A stretch of DNA of 64,000 bases from Corynebacterium sp. HMSC27B11 (GCF_001815985.1 NZ_KV823534.1:12309-76308); one strand, 5' to 3'. Shown: positions 29,087-37,937, counted from the first letter of the stretch. Program-made: numbers and translations. The notes: generated from the sequence alone by a model not told the origin.

Positions 29087-29863
29087 TTAAAGATTCTTGA
29101 GTGAACTGGGGTTTGTTCTGCGCCGGGGGAGCGCGACCGGGTTGCCCGCCGAGTCCTGGAGTATCTCCACATCGGCGTTGTAAATGGCGCTGATGAGTCC
29201 CGAGCTGAGGACCTCCGTGGGGGCGCCTTGTGCGAACACACAGCCACTGCTGAGGACCACGATGTGGTCGGCGTAGGCCGCCGCGGCGGCGAGGTCATGG
29301 AGAACCACCACGACCGTCTTTCCCTCGTCGGCGAGGCTGCGCATCGCTTTGAGGACGTCCTCGGCATGCGCCAGGTCCAAAGCCGCGGTGGGTTCATCCA
29401 GCAGGACCACGGGGGTGTCCTGGTAGAACACCCGGGCGCAGTGCACGCGGGCGCGCTCGCCGCCGGAGAGAGTGGGGAGAACCCGGGGGAGGAGGTGCTC
29501 GATCTCGCAGGTGGCGATCACCTCCTGGCGAAGCTGTGGGTCCGGCGTGGACCACGGGTGCCGGCCGAAGTCGAGAACCTCCTCCGCCGTGAAGGGCACA
29601 CCGATTGGGTGGTGCTGGGTGAGTACCGCCCGCCGTCGCGCGAGCTGCTTGCTGTTCAGCTGGCTGACGTCCTCGCCCGCGAGGAGGATCTGCCCGGAGT
29701 CGATGTCGAGGTCGCCAGCGATCGCGGCGAGCAAGGTCGACTTTCCGGCACCGTTCGGCCCCACCAGCGCGGTGACCTGGCCTGCGGCAGCGGTGAAGCT
29801 GACGTCGTCCAGTAATTCGTGATCGTCCACGCTGAAATGCAGGTTTTCTACTGTGATGCTCAT
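29087..29863 (-). CDS. hmuV: Heme ABC transporter ATP-binding protein
   Basis: 258 residues. Walker A GPNGAGKST (about 35-43), signature LSGGERARVHCARV and Walker B VVLLDEPTAALD define an ABC ATPase of the FecE/HmuV type. It powers heme import through HmuU. Its ATG overlaps the hmuU stop by one base (TAATG), which suggests coupled translation. The C-terminal ~25 residues are variable. Confidence 0.95.
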   Translation of the reverse strand: MSITVENLHFSVDDHELLDDVSFTAAAGQVTALVGPNGAGKSTLLAAIAGDLDIDSGQILLAGEDVSQLNSKQLARRRAVLTQHHPIGVPFTAEEVLDFGRHPWSTPDPQLRQEVIATCEIEHLLPRVLPTLSGGERARVHCARVFYQDTPVVLLDEPTAALDLAHAEDVLKAMRSLADEGKTVVVVLHDLAAAAAYADHIVVLSSGCVFAQGAPTEVLSSGLISAIYNADVEILQDSAGNPVALPRRRTNPSSLKNL

Positions 29864-31050
29864 TAGTGCTTCACCGACCTATCGGAACGAATCAGCAGCC
29901 AGAAGAAGATCGGGCCGCCCACGATGGAAGTCAGCATTCCCAGCGGCAGATCGGTGCCGGTGATCAGCGCCCGGGCGGCGAGGTCTGCCAATGTGGCGGC
30001 GAGCGCACCACCGAGGAAACACGCGGGAACGAGTGCGCGGTGGCCGGGGCCGATGAGCAGCCGCAGGGCATGCGGAACCACGAGCCCGATGAACACGATG
30101 ATCCCGGAGAACGCCACACCTGCAGCCACCACAAGCGCTGCGATAGCGATGACCACGCGGCGTAGCGCGACCACGTTGATTCCGAGGTGCTGGGCCTGGG
30201 ATTCCCCCAAACTCAGGATGTCGAGCTTGGGAGCCAGCACCCAGAGCAGGCCGGCAGCCGGAGTGGTGAGCGCAAGGATGATCCCCACCTGGGACCAATC
30301 GGCGCTCGCGAAGCTGCCCATCTGCCAGAAGACGATGCGATCCCGCGCCGTGGTGCTGGCGATGTAGGTCAGGAAAGAGACGATCCCACCACACACGGCG
30401 TTGACGGCCACGCCGACGAGGATGATGCGCGCAATATCGCGACTCCCGCGTGCGCTGGCTGCGACGATGGCGGTCGCTGCGATTCCGCCGACGAAGGCCG
30501 CCACGGCGATGGTCCAGTTCGAGGTCAGGATCGCTGCCAGCCCCGCGCTGCTCAACCCGAGGGCGCCGGCAGCACTCGCGGTGTTGAGCACGGTGGCCAG
30601 CGATGCGCCGACCGCGGCACCAGAGGAAACACCGATCAATCCGGGTTCGGCCAGCGGGTTGGCGAACACCGCTTGCAGCGCCAAGCCGGAGACCGCCAGC
30701 CCCGCGCCGACGATGGCGGCTAGGGATACCCGGGGTAGGCGGACCTCCCACAGCACAACATCAAGGGATGTTGATTGCCCAAGGCCGGTGACGATGTGCG
30801 CCAGGGAGCGGAGGGACTGCCCAGCGCTGGCCCCGAATTGTCCGACCACGACGGACCACAGGATGGCCGCGACCAGACCAACCGCGAGAGTGGTAATCAC
30901 CGCTGGGGTTTTGGCGGCACGCAGGCGGTTCCACCGCCTCCGGATGGCCCGCCGCGGGTCGCGTTGGAAGACGAGCCCGGTGGCTTGGCCGCCTTTGGCT
31001 GCAGTCGAACGAGGCGCCGTGGATTGCTTTTTGAGCTGGCTAGTCGCCAT
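29863..31050 (-). CDS. hmuU: Heme ABC transporter permease (FecCD family)
   Basis: 395 residues from the ATG at 31050 with GGAGGCG 6 nt upstream; the start lies inside the last codons of hmuT (11-bp overlap). After a ~70-residue cytoplasmic, basic N-terminus there are about 9-10 membrane helices with FecCD signatures (RLPRVSLAAIVGAGLAVSG; NPLAEPGLIGVSSGA; FIGLVVPHALRLLIGPGH). It forms the channel for heme from HmuT. The N-terminal extension is longer than usual. Confidence 0.94.
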   Translation of the reverse strand: MATSQLKKQSTAPRSTAAKGGQATGLVFQRDPRRAIRRRWNRLRAAKTPAVITTLAVGLVAAILWSVVVGQFGASAGQSLRSLAHIVTGLGQSTSLDVVLWEVRLPRVSLAAIVGAGLAVSGLALQAVFANPLAEPGLIGVSSGAAVGASLATVLNTASAAGALGLSSAGLAAILTSNWTIAVAAFVGGIAATAIVAASARGSRDIARIILVGVAVNAVCGGIVSFLTYIASTTARDRIVFWQMGSFASADWSQVGIILALTTPAAGLLWVLAPKLDILSLGESQAQHLGINVVALRRVVIAIAALVVAAGVAFSGIIVFIGLVVPHALRLLIGPGHRALVPACFLGGALAATLADLAARALITGTDLPLGMLTSIVGGPIFFWLLIRSDRSVKH

Positions 31051-32089
31051 AGAGCGCCTCCGCCATCGCATCGATGACACCTGGGGTATTTGGCCCGAAG
31101 GAGAGCAGTTCGGAATCCGGAACGTCGAGCACGGAGCGGTTCTTCCCCGCTGGGGTCTGTGATACGCCCGGAACCTCCAGCAGGCCATTGACCCCGCCGA
31201 CGGATTCCAGGCCACTACTCATGACGATGAGCGTGTCTGGGGCAGCCTCGATGAGCGCCTCGGGGGTCAGTGGGGTGAAGCTGCCATTGATGCCCAGCTT
31301 CTCGCCGGCGTCAGTACCGCCGAGCCTTTCGATGAGGCTTCGGCCACCGGATTCCGGCCCGGCGATCATCGCCACACCGGTTCCTCGCACGTAGAGGATC
31401 ATCATTTTGCGGCCATCTGCGCGGGACTGCGCGGATGCGGTGGCCCGGTTGAGCTTTTCGTTGATCTGGTCTGTGACCTGGTCCGCGGCTTGCTCTAGTC
31501 CGATCCCGGCGGCGACCTCTTCGACGAGGGTGCCGATGGTTTCCGGGGTGCGTTCTGCCGTGATATCGATGACCTTCACCCCAGTTGCCCGCAGCTTCTT
31601 CATGACCCGGCTCGGACCGATCGAACCATCGGTGAGGACGATATCGGGGCGCAGGCCCAGCACCGTTTCGGCGTTGATCGAGTGGCCGCCGGGGGTGACC
31701 AGGGGGAGGTCTTTGACTCCCGGGAAATCGGAGGCGGTGTCTCGCCCGATGAGGTTTTCCCCCATGCCCAGCGCCCATACCGCACGGGATAGCGCACCTG
31801 CGCGATCTAGCGTGAGGATGCGGGCGTCGCGCGCCGGAGATTGCTCCACCGTTTGCTTGTCGACGAGGACCTCGGGGTCGCGGCTGGGGAGGTGTGCAGA
31901 GACGTGGCCAGCGGGGGAGGAGGCGGGTGAACTCTCGCCGTGGCGCGCAGTTGCTGCCTTTTCTGCCGAGGCGGCCTGTGACTGCTCGGCCGTGGGGGTA
32001 GGGCCCGAAGTCGGCGCCCCGCAGCTGCTCAGGGCAAGCACCGCCACGAGGGAAAGCGGCAGAAGTGCGCGCTGTGGGGGTGTCCGCAT
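31040..32089 (-). CDS. hmuT: Heme-binding lipoprotein of the ABC transporter
   Basis: 349 residues. The signal peptide ends in the lipobox LSSC with lipidated Cys23, followed by a Ser/Ala/Pro linker and a periplasmic-binding (TroA-like) fold. The two axial heme ligands known from C. diphtheriae HmuT (His136, Tyr235) are matched by His136 in TPGGHSINAE and Tyr233 in ILYVRGTG. It is the first gene of the operon, 36 bp from the nearer of two DtxR boxes, and divergent from the small lipoprotein gene. AAGGACG is the probable ribosome site. Confidence 0.96.
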   Translation of the reverse strand: MRTPPQRALLPLSLVAVLALSSCGAPTSGPTPTAEQSQAASAEKAATARHGESSPASSPAGHVSAHLPSRDPEVLVDKQTVEQSPARDARILTLDRAGALSRAVWALGMGENLIGRDTASDFPGVKDLPLVTPGGHSINAETVLGLRPDIVLTDGSIGPSRVMKKLRATGVKVIDITAERTPETIGTLVEEVAAGIGLEQAADQVTDQINEKLNRATASAQSRADGRKMMILYVRGTGVAMIAGPESGGRSLIERLGGTDAGEKLGINGSFTPLTPEALIEAAPDTLIVMSSGLESVGGVNGLLEVPGVSQTPAGKNRSVLDVPDSELLSFGPNTPGVIDAMAEALYGD

Positions 32090-32124
32090 GGTGGGCGTCC
32101 TTAGGAATTCTTGACTGCAACAAC

Positions 32125-32143
32125 ATAGGCTAGGTTAACCTCG
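32125..32143. promoter_or_regulatory. DtxR box 1 (hmuT side)
   Basis: The site matches the DtxR consensus TTAGGTTAGCCTAACCTAA at 13 of 19 positions, including the inverted arms AGG...TAACCT. It overlaps a minus-strand -10 candidate TATGTT (32122-32127) for hmuT, so iron-bound DtxR would block that promoter. Confidence 0.6.
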
Positions 32144-32144
32144 G

Positions 32145-32163
32145 TGAGGCTAGCATAACCTAG
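32145..32163. promoter_or_regulatory. DtxR box 2 (lipoprotein side)
   Basis: TGAGGCTAGCATAACCTAG matches the DtxR consensus at 15 of 19 positions. It starts one base after box 1 and lies 26 bp before the start of the divergent lipoprotein gene, overlapping the probable -10 TAGCTT (32161-32166). Confidence 0.75.
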
Positions 32164-32188
32164 CTTTATCTTAGGAAGGGGTTCCAGA

Positions 32189-32779
32189 ATGAAGACAATC
32201 CGCACCGCACGCCCACGCGCAGTAACCGCTATCGCCGCACTCATGGCATTGAGCCTGCCCCTGCTGGCAGCATGCTCAGACGATGGATCGGAAGAGCAGG
32301 CGTCGGCCACCGCCACCACCGAAGCGCCAGCCAGCGAGGCATCGAGCGAGGCTCCGAGCACGTCCGCTGCCGCCGCGTCCAGCGAAAGCGCCGAGGCTGC
32401 AGAAGGCGGCGAGGTGAAGATCACCGCAGACCCAGCTGAAAACCTCGCAGATGGGCAGAAGATCTCCGTCAAGGTCACCGGCCTGGACCCGGAGGCGGGC
32501 TACTACGGCGCCATCTGTGCTGCGGAAGGCGTCCCGGGTAAGCCGATGCCAGACTGCACCGGCGAGCGGGGGCAGGCGGGAACCCAGCAGTGGATCACGC
32601 AGAAGGACGGCGGCACCGCCAGCCTCTCCCCGGCAGGCGAGACCGAGTTCGAGCTGACCGCAAAGCAGAAGGGCCAGGCCGTCGACTGCGCCACGCAGGA
32701 ATGCGTTCTGAAGATTTTCGGTGACCACACCGAGGGCTTCGAGGACGTCGCAGACATCCCGGTTACCTTCGCCAGCTAG
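32189..32779 (+). CDS. Iron-regulated lipoprotein with neocarzinostatin-like domain
   Basis: 196 residues. A signal peptide ends in lipobox LLAAC (Cys29), followed by a Ser/Ala/Glu/Thr linker (about 30-75) and a ~115-residue domain. The domain resembles the neocarzinostatin/apo-macromomycin Ig-like fold: LADGQKISVKVTGLDPEAGYY, then Cys-X12-Cys, and Cys-X4-Cys in VDCATQEC, ending in ADIPVTFAS. In neocarzinostatin the two disulfides are Cys-X9-Cys and Cys-X4-Cys. AGGAAGGGG precedes the ATG. It faces hmuT across two DtxR boxes, so low-iron expression and a role in heme or iron capture are inferred. No Htaa domain is present. Confidence 0.8.
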   Translation: MKTIRTARPRAVTAIAALMALSLPLLAACSDDGSEEQASATATTEAPASEASSEAPSTSAAAASSESAEAAEGGEVKITADPAENLADGQKISVKVTGLDPEAGYYGAICAAEGVPGKPMPDCTGERGQAGTQQWITQKDGGTASLSPAGETEFELTAKQKGQAVDCATQECVLKIFGDHTEGFEDVADIPVTFAS

Positions 32780-32873
32780 CCACAGCAGCAAAGCAGTGGC
32801 CGGGCAATAGTGTGAATGGGCGCTGGGGCGATAGACTTGGTGCTCGATAATTCACGCACAACTAGGGAGCACG

Positions 32874-33827
32874 ATGGCTGGCAACTCGCGACGGCACGGC
32901 GGCGTACGCAAGAACAAGAAGGGCCCGTCGAAGGGCTCGGCCGGGGAGAAGCGCCGCGGCCTCCGTGGTAAGGGGCCGACCCCGAAGGCGGAGGACCGCG
33001 TCTACCACCAGGCGCACAAGCGCAAGAAGGCCGCGCAGCGCCGGGCATCCGGGGCGCACGACCGCCGCGATGCCTTCGGTGGCAACGAGCTGGTCGTCGG
33101 CCGCAACCCCGTGGTCGAGTGCCTGCACGCCAACGTCCCGGCGTCCGCCCTGTACGTCGCGGAGGGCACCGGCAACGACGACCGCCTCTCCGAGGCCGTC
33201 CACATCTGCTCCAGCCGCGGTATCTCGGTCCTGGAGGTCAGCCGCCAGGAGCTGGACCGCATGACCGGCAACGGGCTGCACCAGGGCATTGGCCTGCAGA
33301 TCCCGCCGTATAAGTACGCGGATGTCCACGACCTCATCGAGCGCGCCGCGGATTCCGCCACGCCCGGCCTGGTCGTGGCGCTGGATAACATCACCGACCC
33401 GCGCAACCTGGGTGCCGTGATCCGCTCCGTGGCGGCCTTCGGTGGTCACGGCGTGGTGATCCCGGAGCGTCGCAGCGCGTCAGTCACCGCCGTGACCTGG
33501 CGGACCTCCGCGGGTACGGCGGCGCGCCTGCCGGTCGCGAAGGCGACGAACATGGTGCGCGCGCTGAAGCAGTTCCAGCAGAACGGCTACCAGGTCGTCG
33601 GTCTGGACGCCGGCGGGGACCACACGCTGGACACCTACGACGGCACGACGCCGACGGTGGTCGTCGTCGGCAGTGAGGGCAAGGGTCTATCCCGCCTGGT
33701 AGGGGAGACGGCGGATACGATCCTCTCGATCCCGATGGCCGACAAGGTTGAGTCCCTCAACGCCTCCGTGGCTGCGGGCGTGGTGCTGAGTGAGTTCGCC
33801 CGCCAGCGCCGCGTGGCGAAGAAGTAG
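32874..33827 (+). CDS. rlmB: 23S rRNA (guanosine-2'-O-)-methyltransferase, SpoU/TrmH family
   Basis: 317 residues. A basic, Gly/Lys-rich N-terminal tail (about 1-55) precedes the substrate-binding domain ([16 protein letters not shown]) and the SPOUT knot domain with [32 protein letters not shown] and [19 protein letters not shown]. It uses SAM to methylate 23S rRNA. AGGGAG lies just upstream of the ATG. It follows cysS in M. tuberculosis (Rv3579c); here 4.5 kb of heme genes separate them. Confidence 0.93.
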   Translation: MAGNSRRHGGVRKNKKGPSKGSAGEKRRGLRGKGPTPKAEDRVYHQAHKRKKAAQRRASGAHDRRDAFGGNELVVGRNPVVECLHANVPASALYVAEGTGNDDRLSEAVHICSSRGISVLEVSRQELDRMTGNGLHQGIGLQIPPYKYADVHDLIERAADSATPGLVVALDNITDPRNLGAVIRSVAAFGGHGVVIPERRSASVTAVTWRTSAGTAARLPVAKATNMVRALKQFQQNGYQVVGLDAGGDHTLDTYDGTTPTVVVVGSEGKGLSRLVGETADTILSIPMADKVESLNASVAAGVVLSEFARQRRVAKK

Positions 33828-33844
33828 GGCCAGATATTCAAGCG

Positions 33845-33882
33845 AACGGCCGCGCTAGCGAGTGCTAGCGCGGCCGTTTCTA
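33845..33882. terminator. Shared terminator rlmB / zinc transporter operon
   Basis: A perfect 15-bp stem (AACGGCCGCGCTAGC and complement) with a 4-nt loop is followed by TTTC. It sits between convergent genes and probably serves both. Confidence 0.9.
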
Positions 33883-33918
33883 TGAGGTGAACGGGGGATG
33901 AGCCCGTTTCCGAGGCTC

Positions 33919-34929
33919 TCAGCGCTGGTGGTTCTCCGGGTTGGCGCAGGAGTCCGCCTCGCACAGCGGCACGGAACTATCGGTGCCCGGCTGAGAGCTC
34001 AGGCCCGCCGCGCCCGACTGGTCGGCCCGGCCGGCGACCCCACTTAAGCCTTGGCCTGCGGCATAGGAGGCGGCGCGCACCTCGTCGGCGTCCATCCGGC
34101 GACCCCGCAGCCACTCGATGAACCAGCAGACCAGGTAGATCAGGAAGCTCAGCGTCGTCACGAAGACGGAGACCGGCAGACCGGGCGCCAGCGAGAGCAC
34201 TAGGCCACCCACCGCAGCCGTCACCGAGAACACCGCGGAAAGAACCACGGCGACCAAGGGGTTGGCGGTGACCTTCACCGCCGCCGCCCCCGGGGTGATC
34301 AGCAGGGCGATCAGCAGCAGGGCTCCCACGATCTGCACGCCCTGGCTGGCCACCGCGCCCAGCAGGGCGGCGAAGAGGACGGAAAGCAACCGCACCTTCA
34401 CCCCGCTGGCAGCGGCCATCGTCGGATCGACGGTGGCGAAAAGCAGCGGCCGCCACAGCAGCGCGATGACCGCGACCACGATCACCGTCATCACCGCCAG
34501 CATCTTCATATTCGACGAGCTCACGCCCACGATCTGGCCGGTGAGCAGGCTAAAGGCGGTGGAGGAGCGCCCCGGGTAGAGGTAGATAAACAACACGGAA
34601 AGACCCATGCCGAAGCTCAACACCACGGCGACGATGGAATCCTGCTCCCGGGCGCCCACCACCCCGAGGATCACCGCCGCGCAGACCGCGCCGAGCAGCG
34701 CGCCCCAGGAGACGCTGAACCCGAAGAGCAGGGCGGCCGCCGCGCCCATCAGCGCGAGCTCGCCGGTGCTGTGTGCCGCGAAGCTCATATTGCGCATCAC
34801 GATGATCGGCGCGATCGCCCCGGAGAGCACCCCCAGCAACAGCGCTGCGAGGATCGACTGCTGCACGAAATCCACGTTCAGCAGGGCGAGGGTGTCCGCC
34901 CACCACTGGCCGGTATGAAACTCGCTCAT
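33919..34929 (-). CDS. Zinc/manganese ABC transporter permease (ABC-3 family)
   Basis: 336 residues with about 8 membrane helices (residues ~20-275) and a 60-residue polar cytoplasmic tail. The family hallmarks FAAHSTGELALMGAAAA and VGALLLIALLITPGAAA are present. It forms the membrane pore for the metal delivered by the upstream binding protein. Its ATG overlaps the stop of the ATPase gene by 4 bp (ATGA). The set corresponds by position to cg2911-cg2913 of C. glutamicum, which I recall as Zur-regulated. Confidence 0.9.
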   Translation of the reverse strand: MSEFHTGQWWADTLALLNVDFVQQSILAALLLGVLSGAIAPIIVMRNMSFAAHSTGELALMGAAAALLFGFSVSWGALLGAVCAAVILGVVGAREQDSIVAVVLSFGMGLSVLFIYLYPGRSSTAFSLLTGQIVGVSSSNMKMLAVMTVIVVAVIALLWRPLLFATVDPTMAAASGVKVRLLSVLFAALLGAVASQGVQIVGALLLIALLITPGAAAVKVTANPLVAVVLSAVFSVTAAVGGLVLSLAPGLPVSVFVTTLSFLIYLVCWFIEWLRGRRMDADEVRAASYAAGQGLSGVAGRADQSGAAGLSSQPGTDSSVPLCEADSCANPENHQR

Positions 34930-35627
34930 AGAACGATCACCTTCCCATCGACCTCGATGACCTTCACCTCGGTCTGGTACAGCTCCGAGAGGGTTTCGGT
35001 GTTCATGACTTCCTTGACCGTGCCCTGCCGGTGCCCGTGCGGGGTGATGTAGAGAACCCGGTCGGTGACCTCGAGGATCGGGTTGATGTTGTGCGTGATG
35101 AACAGCACCGCGGCGTTGCGTTCCCGCCGCTGGCGCTCCAGCAGCTCAACGGTGGCGCGCTGGGCGCGCAGGTCCATGGAGAGCAGCGGCTCGTCGCACA
35201 GCAGGATCTCCGGGTCGCCTGCGAGCGCCTGGGCCTGGCGGATCAGCTGCTGCTGGCCACCGGACATCTCCCCGACGCGGCGGTCTGCGAGCCCGGCGGC
35301 GCCCACCTCGGCGAGCGCGGCGTCGACCTGCTTCCGGCGGGGGCGGCGGTTGCGGAACACGCCGTGGGCGGTGGAAAGGCCCACGAGGTCGCGTGCGCGA
35401 ATCGGCAGGTTCGCGGGGAACATCCGCTGCTGCGGGATGTAGCCGATTTTTCCTTCCACTTCGACGGTGCCGCGGGTCAGCGCGCGCTGCCCCAGCACCG
35501 TCTGGAAGAGGGTGGACTTGCCCACGCCGTTTGAGCCCAAAATAGCGAGAAATTCCCCCGGGGCGACCTCGAGATTGAGGTCGCGCCACAGGGGTTCAAT
35601 CGCGGCGTTGTGAAACGCTAATCTCAT
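34926..35627 (-). CDS. Zinc/manganese ABC transporter ATP-binding protein
   Basis: 233 residues. Walker A GSNGVGKST (about 31-39), Q-loop IPQQRMFP, signature MSGGQQQLIRQAQAL and Walker B ILLCDEPLLSMDL are all intact; the H-loop is FITHNIN. It starts at an ATG that overlaps the binding-protein stop by 4 bp, so the three genes are translationally coupled. It energises uptake of Zn2+ (or Mn2+). Confidence 0.92.
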   Translation of the reverse strand: MRLAFHNAAIEPLWRDLNLEVAPGEFLAILGSNGVGKSTLFQTVLGQRALTRGTVEVEGKIGYIPQQRMFPANLPIRARDLVGLSTAHGVFRNRRPRRKQVDAALAEVGAAGLADRRVGEMSGGQQQLIRQAQALAGDPEILLCDEPLLSMDLRAQRATVELLERQRRERNAAVLFITHNINPILEVTDRVLYITPHGHRQGTVKEVMNTETLSELYQTEVKVIEVDGKVIVL

Positions 35628-36700
35628 GCGTCCTCTAGCTGCTTGAGGATGTCATCCACATAGTCGAAGTACGTGGTGCCCCGGTCCGGGGTTTCGTTCA
35701 CGTTTACAGTAGCAACGTCCTTTTCCTTCGCGGCCTTCGTCAGCTCCTCGGCGGCCGGGGTCTGGGCCTGCTCGTTGGTGATCAGGACGTCCAGCTTGCC
35801 GTCCGTGATCAGCTTCTTCGCGGCGGCGAGGTCTGCTGCGGAGGGCTCGGCTTCGCGGGCCACGGCCTTGGCGAAGGACTCTGGGGTGATGTCCTCGAGG
35901 CTGGAATCCTCGACGATGGCTTCGGCGACGGACTCGGTCAGCATGACCTTCTTGGCGGGCAGCTTCTTCATGCGCTCGGCGTAGGACGCGGTCTTCTCCT
36001 TGATCTCGGCGTCCTCGTCCAGCTCGGCAGGGAAGTCCTCGTCGAGCTCGTGGAGCTGGGCTGCGAGGTTATCGGCGAAGGCGTTGACGATGTCCATGTC
36101 CAGCCAGGCGTGCGGGTTCTGGCCGCTGCCGTGATCATGCCCGTGGTCGTGGCCGTGATCATGCCCATGGTCGTGATTGTGACCCTCATGGTCATGGTCA
36201 TGCTCGTGGGCGTGCTCGTCGTCGCCGTGGTCGTGACCCTCGTGGCCGTGGTCGTGGTCGTGGCCCTCATGGTCATGCCCGTGGTCGTGATCGCCGTGGT
36301 CGTGCGTGTGAGCCGCAGCCAGCGGGAGAGCGGTGACGACCGGGGCGTCGTCCGCATTATCGGTGAGCCAGTTGTCGTAGCCCGCGCCGTTGGCAGCGAT
36401 GAGGTCCGCGCTCTTCGCCTTGGCGATGTCGGCCGCGGTGGCCTCGTAGCCGTGCGGATCGTCGTCCTTGTTCTCCATGATGGTCTCGACGGAGAAGGTC
36501 TTCTCCGCGCCGTCGACGCTCTCGATGACCGCCTTGGCGATGTCTCCCCAGACCGGGGTCGAGGCGACGATCTTGAATTCCGTGTTCTCGGCCGGGTTGT
36601 CCTGCGAGCCGCCCTCGGAGCAGGCGGCGAGGCCTGCGGTGAGGGTGAGGGTGCCGAAGATGGCGGCGCCACGCTTGCGGGTTGTTGCACTAAAGCTCAT
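35624..36700 (-). CDS. Zinc-binding lipoprotein of ABC transporter with His-rich loop
   Basis: 358 residues, ZnuA/cluster A-I fold. Lipobox LAAC (Cys27). Between about residues 134 and 198 there is an unusually long loop of alternating His, Asp, Gly and Glu with roughly 27 histidines, typical of zinc over manganese importers. Conserved ligand segments are DPHGYE, NPHAWLDMD and the C-terminal FDYVDDIL. It delivers metal to the permease. First gene of a three-gene operon. The loop is longer than in most ZnuA proteins, and its coding DNA is repetitive (36120-36310). Confidence 0.93.
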   Translation of the reverse strand: MSFSATTRKRGAAIFGTLTLTAGLAACSEGGSQDNPAENTEFKIVASTPVWGDIAKAVIESVDGAEKTFSVETIMENKDDDPHGYEATAADIAKAKSADLIAANGAGYDNWLTDNADDAPVVTALPLAAAHTHDHGDHDHGHDHEGHDHDHGHEGHDHGDDEHAHEHDHDHEGHNHDHGHDHGHDHGHDHGSGQNPHAWLDMDIVNAFADNLAAQLHELDEDFPAELDEDAEIKEKTASYAERMKKLPAKKVMLTESVAEAIVEDSSLEDITPESFAKAVAREAEPSAADLAAAKKLITDGKLDVLITNEQAQTPAAEELTKAAKEKDVATVNVNETPDRGTTYFDYVDDILKQLEDA

Positions 36701-36806
36701 AAAAACTTCTCACGGTTGTTGGTAATGGGAACTGGTTGCAATAAGCAATGTAGTGCAGCACCCCTCCGCCCAGCAATTTTTTGGCCAACCGCCTACGGTA
36801 AGAGGC
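36701..36806. promoter_or_regulatory. Divergent promoter region, zinc transporter / ipsA
   Basis: It contains small inverted repeats TTGC-AATAA-GCAA (36736-36748) and TTGGCCAA (36781-36788). For ipsA, TACGGT (36794-36799) ends 7 nt before the ATG at 36807, suggesting a leaderless start. A good match to the Zur box (TGATAATNATTATCA, recalled) was not found. Confidence 0.35.
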
Positions 36807-37937
36807 ATGAATCAACCCGCCCGCCGAGGCACCCTCGCCTCCATCGCCGCCGAGTTGGGCGTATCCCGAACCACCGTCTCCAATGCCTATAACCGGCCCG
36901 GCCAACTCTCCGAGGAGCTGCGCACCAAGATCCTGCAGACCGCGGAGAAGATGGGCTACCCGGGGCCCGACCCCATCGCGCGCTCCCTGCGCATCCAGCG
37001 GGCGGGGGCCGTCGGCGTTCTCCTGACCGAGGAGCTGACCTACGCCTTCGATGACCAGGCCTCTGTTGAATTCATGTCTGGCGTCTCGCAGGCCTGCGGC
37101 GAGATGGGTGTGTCCATGCTGCTCATCCCCGCTGGGGTGCAGTCTGATGGGAAGGACGCCACCGCCCTGGTCAACCAGGCCGCTGTCGACGGTTTCATCG
37201 TCTACTCCGTCGCCGACGAAGACCCCTACCTGGAGGCCGCCATCAGCCGGGGACGTCCCGTCGTCATCTGTGACCAGCCCGCCGGCCGGGAGGGGGTCCG
37301 CTTCGTCGGTATCGACGACCGCGAGGCCATCAAACCGGTCGTCCGTCGTCTCGTCGACGCAGGTCACCGCAAGATCGGCATCCTGTGCATCCGGCTGGAT
37401 CGGGAACCCAACAACGGGCCCGTCAGCCAGGAGCGGCTTGCCGGGGCGCGCATGAATGTGCAGCGGGATCGTGTGACCGGCGCGCTGGAGATCCTCGCTG
37501 AGGCGGGCATCGATACCGCCAGCGTGCCCCTCGTGGAGCGCCACATTAACGACGCTGGAACTACCGAGGACGCGGCCCGCGAGCTGTTGGAGAATAACCC
37601 GGATCTCACCGCCGTGGTGTGTACGACCGACTCGATGGCGCTCGGTCTGCTGCGCTACGCCGAATCGGCGGGCATCGACGTGCCCGGCGATCTCTCGGTG
37701 ACTGGTTTCGACGGCATCCCGCAGGCCGAGGCCGCAGGTCTGGTCACGGTGCGCCAGCCCTCCCGCACCAAGGGGCGGCTGAGTGGTGAGCAGCTCGCGG
37801 AGGAGATCAGCGAGCGCCGGAAGGCGGCGAAGAACCGGAAGTCCGCGCCTTCGCGGGCGCAGTCGGAGAACCCGCCGGCGGTCTACCTGGAGACCACGGT
37901 GCTGGACGGAACTTCTATCGCCGCCCCGCGGGCTTAG
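36807..37937 (+). CDS. ipsA: LacI family regulator, IpsA-like
   Basis: 376 residues from the ATG at 36807. The N-terminal LacI helix-turn-helix and hinge are clear (LASIAAELGVSRTTVSNAYN; ARSLR), followed by a periplasmic-binding-type effector domain (AVGVLLTEELTYAF; FVGIDDREA; VTGFDGIPQAE). A basic, Arg/Lys-rich insertion precedes the C-terminus. Neighbours (zinc transporter, otsB, otsA, thrE) match C. glutamicum cg2910, which encodes IpsA, the inositol-responsive activator of ino1; Rv3575c is the mycobacterial counterpart. Orthology is inferred from context and family. Confidence 0.8.
   Translation: MNQPARRGTLASIAAELGVSRTTVSNAYNRPGQLSEELRTKILQTAEKMGYPGPDPIARSLRIQRAGAVGVLLTEELTYAFDDQASVEFMSGVSQACGEMGVSMLLIPAGVQSDGKDATALVNQAAVDGFIVYSVADEDPYLEAAISRGRPVVICDQPAGREGVRFVGIDDREAIKPVVRRLVDAGHRKIGILCIRLDREPNNGPVSQERLAGARMNVQRDRVTGALEILAEAGIDTASVPLVERHINDAGTTEDAARELLENNPDLTAVVCTTDSMALGLLRYAESAGIDVPGDLSVTGFDGIPQAEAAGLVTVRQPSRTKGRLSGEQLAEEISERRKAAKNRKSAPSRAQSENPPAVYLETTVLDGTSIAAPRA

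Noticed and set aside
36120-36310. CRISPR-like array in short regular repeats
   Set aside because: The repeats are codons for the His-rich loop of the zinc-binding protein; there are no spacers.
36721-36760. Zur box in front of the zinc transporter
   Set aside because: Expected from C. glutamicum, but no stretch fits the recalled consensus TGATAATNATTATCA well enough; only small unrelated inverted repeats are present.
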